From Caulobacter rhizosphaerae (GTDB lineage Bacteria > Pseudomonadota > Alphaproteobacteria > Caulobacterales > Caulobacteraceae): a DNA stretch of 64,000 bases. The position numbers and the translations under genes were made by a program. Below are positions 30,526 through 40,535 of this stretch, piece by piece. The number at the start of each line of letters is the position of its first letter. Position 1 is the first letter of the stretch. The notes beneath the pieces were generated by a model. The model saw only the letters and a program-made list of their open reading frames with translations. It searched no databases and had not been told where the DNA came from. Where the stretch lies: the NCBI RefSeq assembly GCF_010977555.1, contig NZ_CP048815.1, positions 3,588,501 through 3,652,500 of the forward strand. Reading direction: 5' to 3'.

Positions 30526-33057
30526 TCAGCCCCCCGTATCGTCGTCAATCACCACGGAGAGGTGGTGCTGGTCGGCGCAGTAGAGCCAGTTGGGGGGCAG
30601 CGGGATGCGGTCGGTGAACACCGTGGCCGAGGCGGTGGCGAAATGCAGGGCCCCGTCGAGGCTGCGGTAGACGCCCATGGGGCCGCCGGCGAACACCATC
30701 GGGGCTCCGCCCGCCGCGGGCGCGGCGGCGACGCAGGAGACCACGTGGAGCAGCCGTTCGGTGTCCCGGATCGGCAGGCCGGCGTCCAAAGGCGCGGCGC
30801 GCCAGGCCGGCGCGGCGACCGTGGTGTCCAGGGCCAGCACGCCGCCCCGGTTCGAACCCGCGAACACCCACTGGTCGGCGAACGCCAGGCCCTCGCAGGA
30901 GCCACCCTGCCAGCCGACATTGAACGGCTTGAAGCCCTCAGGATCGTCGGCGCCGCCGGAACGCAGCTCCACCCGGAAGGCGCCGGACCCCTGCTGGCCG
31001 GCCTCGGCCGCGGCGGCCGCCCAGAGGAAGTCGCGGGCGTTGAAACGTTGCACTGTCAGGCTGCGGATGTCCTGGCCGACCAGCCCCACCGAGTGGAAAC
31101 TGTCCGACACCCCGCCCATGGCCGACAGGTAGACCCCGCCCTTGGCCCGGGCCGCCACCGCCACCTGGACCACGCCCGCCGACGACACCGAGGTCGTCAC
31201 GGCGTAGAAGCCCTTGGTGTCGCGGGCCTTGTCGACCACCACCGGCGCGGGTCCAGCGTCGCCGAACGGCTTGAGCTGGCGCAGGCCTTCCGCGGTAGCG
31301 ATCAGCAGCAGGGGCGAACCTTCCCGGTCGACCCAGTCGGCGTCGGACACCTCGCTGTTGAATACCGCCGCCTCGGTCTTCCAGGTCTCGCCGCAGTCGC
31401 GCGACACGTGGATGGCGCCGCCGGCCTTGCGCACGACCCCCAGGGCGACCAGGCCGGGCCGGTCGCGATGCCGGCGCACGAACAGCGGGCGGTCGCCGTC
31501 AGCCTTGAACACCACCGACCACGTGCCGCCGTCGTCCAGGCTGCGATGCAGACCCTGGTTGGTGGCGGCGAACCAGGTGCGCGCCTGGTGCGGATCGCGC
31601 AGCAGGTCCGACACGTCGCGGTCAGGCGCCTCGCCGATGGTCAGGCGAAGCTGGTCGGCATAGCGAACGCTGGGATCGGCCAGCATGGCTTCATAGACGT
31701 CGGAGGCCCGGAGAACCTGGCCGAACGGCTCGTCGCGCAGTGGTGAAAACAGCTTGTTGAGCCGGGTGCGGAGTCGCGCCTCCACGGCCGGCGCGTCCTC
31801 CTCGCGGCTGACCACCACCCGCGCCGCCACCGACACCGGCCGCACCCTGGCCCAGCCCACCGCCGTCTGCACGCCCAGCGGCCGCCGCTGGTCGACCGCC
31901 TTCTGGACCCGCGCCCGCAGTTCCTCACTTCGGCTTTGGATCACGGCCTGGGCGGTGACCCCCGCGTCGGGCAGCTTCTCCGCATCGACGGCCGGCACCA
32001 GCAGGATCTCGACCACGCCTGGCGCGGCATGGGCCCAGACCTGGGATTGGGCGTAGGCCTTGGCCCGAGCCACCGCGCCGACGCCCAAGGCCACCCGCTC
32101 GAAGTCGCGGGCGGTGACGGCGCAGCGCATGGAGGTCAGCTCCAGAGGCCCGCGCCTCATCGCCGCCTGCACGCTCTCGGCGTCGGCCCCACCGGCGGCC
32201 TGCGCGAGATTGGTGACCGCCAGATCGGCAATCGGGGTCTTGAACACCGTCAGGGCGCCGGGAACCACGTTGCCCGCCCGGCCGCCGCCGCCCCGGTACC
32301 AGACCCGAATGTCACGTCCCAGGGCGGGCACGCTGGCCAGGGGCGTGGAGCCTTCGCCCGCCAGGGCCGGGGCGAACTGGATGCGCCCAGCGGCCCGATC
32401 CACGCTGTAGACGCAATCCGTCGGCGCAGCGTCGGCGAAGCTGACGACCTCACGCCAGATCCGGTAGCTCTTGTCGCCCAGGGTGCGCGACACCGCGCCC
32501 TCGGCCAGCTCGGCGCTGTCGGCCTCGACGCCCACGATCAGGTCCAGCCCGTCGCCGGACGGCGCTATAATGGGCGGCCGCTTGATCTGCACGCTCTGGC
32601 CCGGCGCGCCCGTCCCAAGCCCGGCCGCCTCGGCCTCGGTCGTGTCGCAGTGCAGGGCCGGCGCCTCTACGCTCTTCTGGTCGGCCGCCAAGGTCGCGGC
32701 CTGGGTGACGACGAAGGTCACCGAGCCGTCGCTGGTGGCGATGCGCGCCCCGGCGGGAATGATGATCCGCGCATTGCCCGTCGTGCGCGTGAACGTCAGG
32801 GTGGCGGCCGCGGCGGCCGGCGGCCGGACCTGCGCGCCGACCAGGTTCAGCAGACTGACATACAGCTTCTCCGGCACGCGATTGAGCCGGTACAGCATGG
32901 TGTCGGTCAGGTAGGCGAAGGCCTCCAACAGGGTGATGCCGGGATCGCTGGGATTGCGATCGGTCCATTCCGGGCACGAACGGTCGATGACCTTGATGGC
33001 GTCGGCCATGAGGTCGTTGAAGGAGCGGTCATCCAACTTGGGGGTGGGCAGCGGCAT
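30526..33057 (-). CDS. Baseplate J-like protein with C-terminal beta-propeller-like region
   Basis: An 843-residue protein. Residues 1 to about 485 match the putative baseplate-assembly family (gpJ/Afp11-like): an opening with DRSFNDLMADAI, PEWTDRNPSDPGITLLEAFAYLTD, a beta-rich middle, and the C-terminal baseplate portion with QVLRASDVYEAMLADP. From about 488 to the end the sequence changes to BNR/Asp-box-like units (GLHRSLDDGGTW, IHVSRDCGETWK, GVYLSAMG, GVYRSLDGALHF), the sortilin/YCF48-like propeller pattern. Phage J proteins lack such an extension. It could bind a ligand, a membrane partner or cargo at the baseplate. The ATG overlaps the gp25 stop (ATGA). Confidence 0.9.
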   Translation of the reverse strand: MPLPTPKLDDRSFNDLMADAIKVIDRSCPEWTDRNPSDPGITLLEAFAYLTDTMLYRLNRVPEKLYVSLLNLVGAQVRPPAAAAATLTFTRTTGNARIIIPAGARIATSDGSVTFVVTQAATLAADQKSVEAPALHCDTTEAEAAGLGTGAPGQSVQIKRPPIIAPSGDGLDLIVGVEADSAELAEGAVSRTLGDKSYRIWREVVSFADAAPTDCVYSVDRAAGRIQFAPALAGEGSTPLASVPALGRDIRVWYRGGGGRAGNVVPGALTVFKTPIADLAVTNLAQAAGGADAESVQAAMRRGPLELTSMRCAVTARDFERVALGVGAVARAKAYAQSQVWAHAAPGVVEILLVPAVDAEKLPDAGVTAQAVIQSRSEELRARVQKAVDQRRPLGVQTAVGWARVRPVSVAARVVVSREEDAPAVEARLRTRLNKLFSPLRDEPFGQVLRASDVYEAMLADPSVRYADQLRLTIGEAPDRDVSDLLRDPHQARTWFAATNQGLHRSLDDGGTWSVVFKADGDRPLFVRRHRDRPGLVALGVVRKAGGAIHVSRDCGETWKTEAAVFNSEVSDADWVDREGSPLLLIATAEGLRQLKPFGDAGPAPVVVDKARDTKGFYAVTTSVSSAGVVQVAVAARAKGGVYLSAMGGVSDSFHSVGLVGQDIRSLTVQRFNARDFLWAAAAAEAGQQGSGAFRVELRSGGADDPEGFKPFNVGWQGGSCEGLAFADQWVFAGSNRGGVLALDTTVAAPAWRAAPLDAGLPIRDTERLLHVVSCVAAAPAAGGAPMVFAGGPMGVYRSLDGALHFATASATVFTDRIPLPPNWLYCADQHHLSVVIDDDTGG

Positions 33058-33494
33058 CAGGCGGCTTCCCCCTGCAGGTCGAGCCCGAACTGCAACTGGC
33101 CGGGCTGATTGCTGCTGCGCACCCGGTAGTCCAGCGAGACCGTCAGTTGGCTGGGCGCGGCGGGATCGACGCCGGCGTCCAGCCGCACGATCTCGATCCT
33201 CGGCTCCCAGCGCTTGATCGACTGGCGCACGTAATGAATGGCCAGGCCGGCGGTCGTAGCGTCATTGGGCGCGAACATCAGCCGATGCAGCGGGCAGCCA
33301 TAGCTGGGCCGCATCACCCGCTCGCCGGGTATGGTGGTCAGCAGCAGGACGATCGCCTGACGCACGGCGTCGTGACCGCTGACCTCGGCCAGTCGTCCTG
33401 TGGGCGACAGGATCAGCCCCGCCGGCCGCCGCAGCTCGGACGTGGCGCCGCCCAGCTCCGCGCCTTCGAACCGGATGCCCCGAACCGTCTTCAT
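33057..33494 (-). CDS. gp25/gpW lysozyme-like baseplate wedge protein
   Basis: A 145-residue GPW/gp25 family protein starting at MKTVRGIRFEG. The longer frame upstream overlaps the PAAR-like gene and is not coding. The family core is present: VRQAIVLLLTTIPGERVMRPSYGCPLHRLMFAPND, then the helix AIHYVRQSIKRWEPRIEI and a terminal strand VSLDYRV. In phage T4 and contractile injection systems this protein joins the baseplate wedges to the hub and nucleates sheath assembly. Its stop overlaps the J-protein start and it begins three bases after the preceding gene. Confidence 0.92.
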   Translation of the reverse strand: MKTVRGIRFEGAELGGATSELRRPAGLILSPTGRLAEVSGHDAVRQAIVLLLTTIPGERVMRPSYGCPLHRLMFAPNDATTAGLAIHYVRQSIKRWEPRIEIVRLDAGVDPAAPSQLTVSLDYRVRSSNQPGQLQFGLDLQGEAA

Positions 33495-33496
33495 GC

Positions 33497-33847
33497 TCAA
33501 CTCCCGGCCGCCACGAGACGCTGGCCGGGATCGACCACGCGGTAGTTGACCGTGCCGGGGGGCGACCCGTCCGTAAGCCCCGTCACCGTGTCCAGGCACA
33601 CAGCCCGACCGCCGATGGTGACGAAGGTCGAATAGCCCTGCTTGACCACGAGGGTCGTCAGGCAGGGCCGCAGGCCGATGACCGGATTGGCGTTCGGACA
33701 GGTTGAGATCGGCCGTGACTGCGGATTGGGATTCACCAGCGCCAGTCGGTTCTTGATCCGCACCAGGGTCTGGGTCGGGGCGATGCCCACCCGCCCCCCA
33801 TGATCGCAGACCAGCGTCGCGTCCTGGGTCAACCACAACATGCTCAC
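33497..33847 (-). CDS. PAAR-like spike-tip protein (tentative)
   Basis: A 116-residue beta-rich protein with three conserved-looking Cys (in TLVCDHGGRV, STCPNANP and LRPCLTTL) and repeated short Val/Ile/Gly strands. Its size, composition and place directly after the spike gene match PAAR or PAAR-like tip proteins, which cap the spike and often bind metal with Cys/His. The textbook PAAR sequence motif is not obvious, so the call depends on context. The GTG start overlaps the spike stop (GTGA). An ATG two codons later is also possible. Confidence 0.6.
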   Translation of the reverse strand: MSMLWLTQDATLVCDHGGRVGIAPTQTLVRIKNRLALVNPNPQSRPISTCPNANPVIGLRPCLTTLVVKQGYSTFVTIGGRAVCLDTVTGLTDGSPPGTVNYRVVDPGQRLVAAGS

Positions 33848-35358
33848 CCCTCCTCGAAGGCGACGGCGGCGGCGCGGATCGTCAAGCGGCGCCCCGGCGC
33901 CTCGATGACGAGGTCGCCGCTGGCGCGCAGGCGCGAGCCGTTCGGGCCGAGTTCGAAGATCCCGCCCGCGCGGGTCTCCAGCCGCGCCAGGGCGTCGACG
34001 CTGTCCAGGGTCAGGACCTGGCCGCCCGGCGTCCGCACCGTGAAGGCTCGGGCGCCGGCCGTGCCCGCGCCGCGCGGCCCTGGCGCGGTGCGCTCGCCAT
34101 AGAGGCCGCCCAGGACCACCCCTCGGGCCGGGTCGCCGTCGGGAAACAGCACCAGCACGTCGTCCTCAGGCTCGGGCAGGATGGCCACCCCCTTCTCGGC
34201 GCCGGCGCCCAGCAGCAACACCGACATCCAGCCCGTCTCGACATCGCCCAGCACCGGCAGGCGGGCCCGGACCCGCGCCAGGCCGTCGGGATCGTCGGCG
34301 TCGGTTACCTTGCCCAGAGTAAAGGCCGGAATGCGTGGGCGATCGGGCCGGGCCGGCGGCTCGGTCGAGATCTCCACGACATAGCCGCGCGCCTCCTCGA
34401 AGCGGTGCAGGGCGCGGGTGACCACGCAGCGTCCATCGACCAGGTCGCCGACGCCTTCCAGAGTCACCGGCCGCCCGGGACGCAGGCGGGTGTCGCCCTC
34501 GACCACCGCCTCCAGCACAACCGCGCGGGCCACGGCCCGGTCGAGATCGGCCTGGGCCAGGCTCTCGGCCTCGGCGGCGTCGGCGGCCAGGCGGTTGAAC
34601 AGGGTCCGACCGCCCAGGTCTGGAAAGGCCGTCAGCCCGCCGTCCCGCAGCTCCTCGGCGTCTTGGCGCGCGAGCCCGGCGCGCGCATTGGCCGCGACGG
34701 CGCGGGCGGGGTCCCACGACTGGGCGCCGGTCCAGGGACGCAGGGAGTCGGCGCCGGCCGTCGCGCGGACCTGAATGATCTCGTGGCGCATCCGCAGTGG
34801 GATCGGCTCGCCTTCGCCGGCCAGGCTGACCAGCCGCAGACGGTCGGCCTCCAGCTGCAGGTAGAGGCCGGCGTCGCGCGCCAGGTCGACCACCAGATCG
34901 AAGTCGTTCTGGTCGTGCTGGACGATCAAAGCGCGGGTCGGCGGATGCTCGGCGCAACTGAACGTCAGGCCAAGGTCGCCCGCCATCTGCTCGGCCAGAT
35001 CTGCGACCGTTGTGCTGGCCAGGGCCCGGGCCCGCTGGCGCAGCCGCGCCCTGTGCAGCTTGTCGAGCGCCCGCAGGCGCACCACTCGCCCCTGGGCGGC
35101 GTCCTGCTCATATTCGACCGCCGTGACCTCGCCATCGAACAGATCGCCGGAACCATCCACCGAAAAGGCCAGGCCGGCGCCGAGGCGCAGGCCCGTCAGG
35201 GTCTCCGTCGGCGGGTCGGCGAAGACCAGCTCGGCCATCGCCGGTGCGTTGAGAGCCTGGCGCACGAACGCGGAGACGGCGTGACGTCCCAGGTCGGGAT
35301 CCAGCGGCGCGTTCTCAAGGCGGACCCGCAAGGGGCGGTTGGCGAAAATCGAGGTCAC
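33844..35358 (-). CDS. VgrG/gpV-like spike protein of the contractile system
   Basis: A 504-residue hub/spike protein. The N-terminal part resembles gpD/VgrG hub domains (AFVRQALNAPAMAELVFADPP, FDGEVTAVEYEQD, and a central QHDQNDFDLVVDLARDAG segment of the late-control D type). The C-terminal part has the OB-fold plus spike features (KVTDADDPDGLARVRARLPVLGDVETGWMSVLLLGAGAEKG, EDDVLVLFPDGDPARGVVLGGLYG), followed by a short repetitive beta tail. A GTG start was chosen because it overlaps the preceding stop by four bases. The longer upstream frame runs inside that gene. It forms the membrane-piercing tip that carries the PAAR-like cap. Confidence 0.9.
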   Translation of the reverse strand: MTSIFANRPLRVRLENAPLDPDLGRHAVSAFVRQALNAPAMAELVFADPPTETLTGLRLGAGLAFSVDGSGDLFDGEVTAVEYEQDAAQGRVVRLRALDKLHRARLRQRARALASTTVADLAEQMAGDLGLTFSCAEHPPTRALIVQHDQNDFDLVVDLARDAGLYLQLEADRLRLVSLAGEGEPIPLRMRHEIIQVRATAGADSLRPWTGAQSWDPARAVAANARAGLARQDAEELRDGGLTAFPDLGGRTLFNRLAADAAEAESLAQADLDRAVARAVVLEAVVEGDTRLRPGRPVTLEGVGDLVDGRCVVTRALHRFEEARGYVVEISTEPPARPDRPRIPAFTLGKVTDADDPDGLARVRARLPVLGDVETGWMSVLLLGAGAEKGVAILPEPEDDVLVLFPDGDPARGVVLGGLYGERTAPGPRGAGTAGARAFTVRTPGGQVLTLDSVDALARLETRAGGIFELGPNGSRLRASGDLVIEAPGRRLTIRAAAVAFEEG

Positions 35359-36131
35359 GCGCGCGCCCCCAATAGAACCGCCAGGGACGGCAACACGATG
35401 GTCGTGCCCTCCGGGACATTGAGGGGATCGTCGACCCCATTGTAGGCCGCCAAATCGGCCCACAGGGTGGGGTCGCCATAGCCGTCGTCGGCGACCTGAT
35501 CGAAGCGCTTCAGCGGCAGGCCGTCATTGTCGACCGGCATGTCGACGGCGGAGGCCTGGTCGACGGACTCGCCGTCGAGTTCGGACGGCGCCTCGAACTG
35601 CGGCGTGACCGGTCGGCCGGGGGCCGGGCGCGGCTCGGAATCCTCGACGCGACGCAGGCGCAGGCTGAGCCATGATCGCCGGGGCGCGCCGTCGGCGTTG
35701 AACCGCTCAAGGCGCTCGGAGACGTGCAGCACCACGCCCGGAATGTTCCAGGACTTGCCCCAGATGAACCGAACCGTGGGCGGAGCGGCGAATCCGTCGG
35801 CCGCCACGGCGTTCTCGGTCAGGTCCCACAGCGGTCGGGTCAGGGCGCGAACGTCGTCGTCCTCGGCCGGTCCTCGGCCGTCCTCCGCAGCCGTCGGCGA
35901 GCGGCCCTCGCGGGCGACCTCGACGTCGAACAGCAGGTTCAGGTCGTATTCGGTGACCCCGCCGCCGGTGGCGATCAGCGGATCCTCCGAGCGCGCGACG
36001 CCGGTCAGGAAGCCGCCGCCGGCCAACCGCGTCCGCACCCCGGCCGTGCGCCGCGCCTCAAGGTTCTCTGGATTGAGCAGACACGAGATCCGCTCGCCGG
36101 ACCGCTCCAGCAGGAAGGCTACACGTTCCAT
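35355..36131 (-). CDS. Tube-baseplate adaptor with C-terminal LysM (CIS_tube/Pvc7 type)
   Basis: A 258-residue protein. The N-terminal portion matches the contractile-injection-system tube/adaptor family (FLLERSGERISCLLNPENLEARRTAGV, then YDLNLLFDVEV and VRFIWGKSWNIPGVVLHVSERLERFNADGAPRRSWLSLRLRRV split over about 120 residues). The C-terminus is LysM-like (FDQVADDGYGDPTLWADLAAYN ... NVPEGTTIVLPS), as in Pvc7/Afp7 and T4 gp53. It connects the inner tube to the spike hub. Its first 13 bases overlap the end of the preceding gene in a different frame. Confidence 0.9.
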   Translation of the reverse strand: MERVAFLLERSGERISCLLNPENLEARRTAGVRTRLAGGGFLTGVARSEDPLIATGGGVTEYDLNLLFDVEVAREGRSPTAAEDGRGPAEDDDVRALTRPLWDLTENAVAADGFAAPPTVRFIWGKSWNIPGVVLHVSERLERFNADGAPRRSWLSLRLRRVEDSEPRPAPGRPVTPQFEAPSELDGESVDQASAVDMPVDNDGLPLKRFDQVADDGYGDPTLWADLAAYNGVDDPLNVPEGTTIVLPSLAVLLGARA

Positions 36132-37690
36132 CGACCCTCCTCCTGTTCACGGGCCAGGTCCTCCCAGCGCGGCGGCGAAGCGGCGACGCCCTGCGGCGAC
36201 GCGAAGGTCGCCGGCGGCAGCGAGGGCCAACGGTCTTCCGGCGGCGAATTGGCCAACCCGTGCGTGAAGCCCTTTGGCGAAGCTGCACCGGATGGGGTGA
36301 AGGTCGGTCGTTTGACCCGCTCGGTCGTCTGGCCATTCAAGGCAAGGGCGGTGCGTTCGACGGCGGCCCCCTCATGGCCCACCCGCCGCGTCCTGGGCTG
36401 GGCCGTGCGCACAGGGGCTGTCGACTCGCCGTGGCCTCGGCGCGGAACAGCCGGCGCGGGACGGGCGGGAACAGGCGCCATTGGCGGTTCCGAACCCGCC
36501 GAAGACGCCCGCCAGGGCGCATCGACAGACGTCAAGCCGGCCGTCGGCGGCGTTGACCTCACAGTCGGATCGGCGGCCGGAACGCGCTTGGCGCGGGATC
36601 GCGCCTGGACGGCGGCGAGCGCTCGAAAGATCAGGCCTGGCGGGTGGGGCAAGGAGGCGTGCACCGCACTGGGCGTGAGGTCCCGTATTGCCCGCGGGGA
36701 GCTCGGCGAGGGTCCTGCAACGCGGGCCGCGGATCCGTGCTCCACGGCGCCTCCCCGGTCGACGGTCCAGGCGTCTGCGGCCTCAGCCCGCTTCACGGGC
36801 TTCGGACGGGGCGCAAGGAACCGCGCGACACGCACCGGCCTCTGCACGACCCTTCCCAAAGTCGACGGTCTGGGATCGCGGGATAGGATCGTCGGCCGGG
36901 TCCGGTCAGCATGGGCTCCGGGGTCACGGATCGCTCGCTTCTCAGCGCCCGTCCGGACGCTGGGATCCGCCCCCATTGACGGCGTCCTGATGGGCCGGAC
37001 CGGAGCCGTCCCCGGACCCTCGACGAGGTTGCGTGGCGCATCCGCCCACGCGGCCTGTCGCACGATCTCTTCGGGAGGCGCGGTCGCTTCGGAACCCGTC
37101 GCCCGCGACGTCTCCGAGGTCGGTCGAGACGGCATGTCAGCCCTGACCGACAGCGGCGAGCGTGGACGGCGGACGGCGTCGGCGTTCGGCCCAGGCGCAG
37201 CATGGGCCGAGGGTTCGGACCTGACGGTCGAAACCGGAGACGCGAACACCGGCCTTGATCGCCGCTTCGGCGCGAGGTCGGGCCGTCGCCATGTCTCGGA
37301 GGGTCGCTCACGCAGCGCCGCCAGGGTCGGAACGGCCGCCTCGCGGCGGGACGACGGCCCGGTCGGGGCCGGATCGCGTGAGACCGGCGCGCGGGCCATC
37401 GTCTCGACCGGCGGCGGCGAGGCCTGGGGTTGGGTCGGCGGCCAGGTCGCCGGGTCACTGTTCAGGGACAACGGGACCTCGCCGGCCTCGGCCAGTTGGG
37501 ACGTCCGCTCGGCGACGTACGCCAGCCAGTGGGCCGGCGCGCCCGGATACCGTTCGGCCAGGGCGTCCATGACCGGGTTCGGCGCCGGCGCGGAACGATC
37601 CTCGGCGGCGTGCTCCAGGGCCTGAGCGACAGAACGGGCCAGGGCGGCCAGGGCGCCCAGCCAACCCGAAAACAGGCGGCGAAGGGCCAT
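36119..37690 (-). CDS. Long disordered Pro/Arg/Ala-rich protein of the CIS operon
   Basis: A 523-residue protein, mostly low-complexity and rich in Pro, Arg, Ala, Ser and Thr, with no Cys. Only residues 1 to about 80 look ordered (hydrophobic helix FSGWLGALAALARSVAQAL, then MDALAERYPGAPAHWLAYVAERTSQLAEAGE). The C-terminal 90 residues contain aromatic/Pro motifs ending RWEDLAREQEEGRWNV. It lies between tube and adaptor genes, where larger systems encode extra tube or ruler proteins. It could be a tape measure, a lumen cargo or a scaffold. It lacks the long coiled coil usual for tape measures. The opposite strand also has a long open frame, but the ATG, spacing and overlap favour this strand. 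Confidence 0.72.
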   Translation of the reverse strand: MALRRLFSGWLGALAALARSVAQALEHAAEDRSAPAPNPVMDALAERYPGAPAHWLAYVAERTSQLAEAGEVPLSLNSDPATWPPTQPQASPPPVETMARAPVSRDPAPTGPSSRREAAVPTLAALRERPSETWRRPDLAPKRRSRPVFASPVSTVRSEPSAHAAPGPNADAVRRPRSPLSVRADMPSRPTSETSRATGSEATAPPEEIVRQAAWADAPRNLVEGPGTAPVRPIRTPSMGADPSVRTGAEKRAIRDPGAHADRTRPTILSRDPRPSTLGRVVQRPVRVARFLAPRPKPVKRAEAADAWTVDRGGAVEHGSAARVAGPSPSSPRAIRDLTPSAVHASLPHPPGLIFRALAAVQARSRAKRVPAADPTVRSTPPTAGLTSVDAPWRASSAGSEPPMAPVPARPAPAVPRRGHGESTAPVRTAQPRTRRVGHEGAAVERTALALNGQTTERVKRPTFTPSGAASPKGFTHGLANSPPEDRWPSLPPATFASPQGVAASPPRWEDLAREQEEGRWNV

Positions 37691-37693
37691 GGC

Positions 37694-38164
37694 TTACGCC
37701 CGGGTCAGGGTGTCGAAGGACAGCTTAAGCTCCTCGATCGCCACCTCGCGGCCGAGGGCGTCGAACGACACCCCGCTCCATTCACAGGGCCAGGCGTTGT
37801 CCAGATTCCAGCGCAGGACCTCGGCCGTGCCCTTCACGTCCATCATCGCGATCGAGATGTTGCGGCGAGGCGTGCCCCCGGCCAGCACCTCCTTGAGCCA
37901 GTCCCAGAGCGCCGGGGTCTTGGTCAGGCCGTATCGCAGCGTGACCTCGGCGTATTCCACCGGTCCGGGCAGGGTCCGGACGATCTGGCCGCTGCCGGAT
38001 TCTCGGTAGCGGATCGGATGAATCCGCACGCCCAGCCCGAAACACTCAGTGAACCGGACATCACCCATCTCGCGGGACGAAAGCATGAAGTTATAGTTGC
38101 GATAGACGTCGGGGAGCGCGCCGACCTTGGGCGCCGCCGCTGCTTCATCAGGCTTGTTGGCCAT
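37694..38164 (-). CDS. Inner tube protein (T4 gp19/Hcp-like)
   Basis: A 156-residue tail-tube protein of the gp19 family: YNFMLSSREMGDVRFTECFGLG near the start, IHPIRYRESGSGQIVRTLPGPVEYAEVTLRYGLTKTPALWDWL split across residues 48-90, RRNISIAMMDVKG, and the closing WPCEWSGVSFDALGREVAIEELKLSFD. These hexamers stack into the rigid tube that the sheath drives forward. Only one tube gene is seen, whereas Photorhabdus/Serratia-type systems carry several. It is placed between sheath and the disordered protein with three bases to the latter. Confidence 0.93.
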   Translation of the reverse strand: MANKPDEAAAAPKVGALPDVYRNYNFMLSSREMGDVRFTECFGLGVRIHPIRYRESGSGQIVRTLPGPVEYAEVTLRYGLTKTPALWDWLKEVLAGGTPRRNISIAMMDVKGTAEVLRWNLDNAWPCEWSGVSFDALGREVAIEELKLSFDTLTRA

Positions 38165-38190
38165 GACGGATCCTCTTCAAGGTTTGGGGG

Positions 38191-39414
<1,224 letters not shown>

Positions 39415-39415
39415 G

Positions 39416-40099
39416 TCAAATCTCCAGCGGTAGACGAAGGATCACGGGGCTGCCGGTCTCGACCTCGCGGTCGATCTCGATCCCGCGGGCGCGAACATTG
39501 AGGCGTATCGGCGCGCCCTTGCCGCCGACCGGTCCGTGAAGGCGAAAGCGGCCGAACGCATCGGTCTGGGCGGTGCGATCCACGCCCTCGACGCGCACCA
39601 CGGCGCCGGCGACCGGCGTGTCGTCGGGTCCCAGGACCGAGCCCTGGAGCAGGCCAAGCTCGCCGGAGTCGATCCGGAGCGGAAAGCGAACCAGGGCGGC
39701 CCGGGCGACGGCCCGCCGCCGCGCGATCGAGACCGTGGCCCGCAGCACGAAACCGGGCCCCGGCGGCAGGTCCAAGTCGGCGCAGAGCTTCAGCGCGTCG
39801 CGGTCCAGCGCCACCTCGGCCTCATCGTGCTCCATGGCCGCGAACATCAAGGCGATGACGCCGGTCTGTTCGATGATGGGATCGGCGGCGCGCACCGTGA
39901 CCAAATAGTCGGCGGTCAGGGTCAGCGGCGGCGCAGCCGCACGGGGCGTTGCCTGGGGGGCCAGGCCGATCAGGCGGAGGTCGACCCCTTCACCGCAATC
40001 GCGATCGCTGAGGGACCGGGCCACCACGGCTCGCCCCGGCAAGACCGCCTGGGTCCAGCCGATCAGATCCCGCGTCGTTTCCTCCAGCCCCTCGGTCAT
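39416..40099 (-). CDS. Pvc16-like tail cap/terminator with carboxypeptidase-regulatory-like domain
   Basis: A 227-residue protein, first gene of the operon. The N-terminal two-thirds fit the DUF4255/Pvc16 cap family (TQAVLPGRAVVARSLSD, a LTADYLVTVRAADPIIEQTGVIALMFAAMEHDE core). The C-terminal third is a small beta domain of carboxypeptidase-regulatory/SdrD type (LLQGSVLGPDDTPVAGAVVRVEG ... TDAFGRFRLHG). In Photorhabdus-type particles Pvc16 forms the cap ending the tube and sheath. The fusion to a beta sandwich is a known variation in such loci but its role here is unknown. Confidence 0.82.
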   Translation of the reverse strand: MTEGLEETTRDLIGWTQAVLPGRAVVARSLSDRDCGEGVDLRLIGLAPQATPRAAAPPLTLTADYLVTVRAADPIIEQTGVIALMFAAMEHDEAEVALDRDALKLCADLDLPPGPGFVLRATVSIARRRAVARAALVRFPLRIDSGELGLLQGSVLGPDDTPVAGAVVRVEGVDRTAQTDAFGRFRLHGPVGGKGAPIRLNVRARGIEIDREVETGSPVILRLPLEI

Positions 40100-40535
40100 T
40101 TCCGGCCACCCCTCGGGTACAACCCAAAGACGTCAATCCATACTTAGGCCCAATTACGCGCAAATGGGAAGCTCGGATTTCAACGTTTTTTTTGAGTAGA
40201 TATATTTGCCGGAAGAATTTTCTCCAAATATCACGACGTTTAGTTAAGCGAAAAACGCAATGCATGAGGCATCGATGAGCGATGACTACTTATCACCACC
40301 GCCTTATTAAATTAGATTTTCAGACAAACGCAAACTTTATCAAAAATAGTAGAGATATCCCCACTTTAGTTACAATTCGCACTGTGTTCTGGCGCGACAA
40401 AAAGCGCCTTTATTTGCTTTTTTTAAAACGGAAAACGAACGCACAAGTTGTAGAAAGGCGCATTGGGTGCCGGTCTGAAGCCCGGCGCGAGATCATTGGG
40501 CGGCGGCCCCTATCATGGCAAAGCCTTGCGACGCC
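40100..40535. promoter_or_regulatory. AT-rich, gene-free region upstream of the CIS operon
   Basis: This segment stands out from its GC-rich surroundings: a hand count over 40261-40440 gives about 38% GC. It contains runs such as cgttttttttgag and gcttttttttaaaacgg and a small stem GGCGC/GCGCC (40391-40408) followed by a T-rich stretch. It must contain the leftward promoter for the injection-system operon. Nothing in it reads as a convincing gene. AT-rich DNA of this kind is often bound by silencers such as GapR/MucR-type or H-NS-like proteins, which would fit condition-dependent expression (inference). Confidence 0.5.

Noticed and set aside
35724..37625. 633-codon plus-strand frame across the disordered-protein gene
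   Set aside because: It would interrupt the injection-system operon on the opposite strand. The minus frame has a clean ATG, a 13-base overlap with the adaptor gene and a three-base gap to the tube gene.
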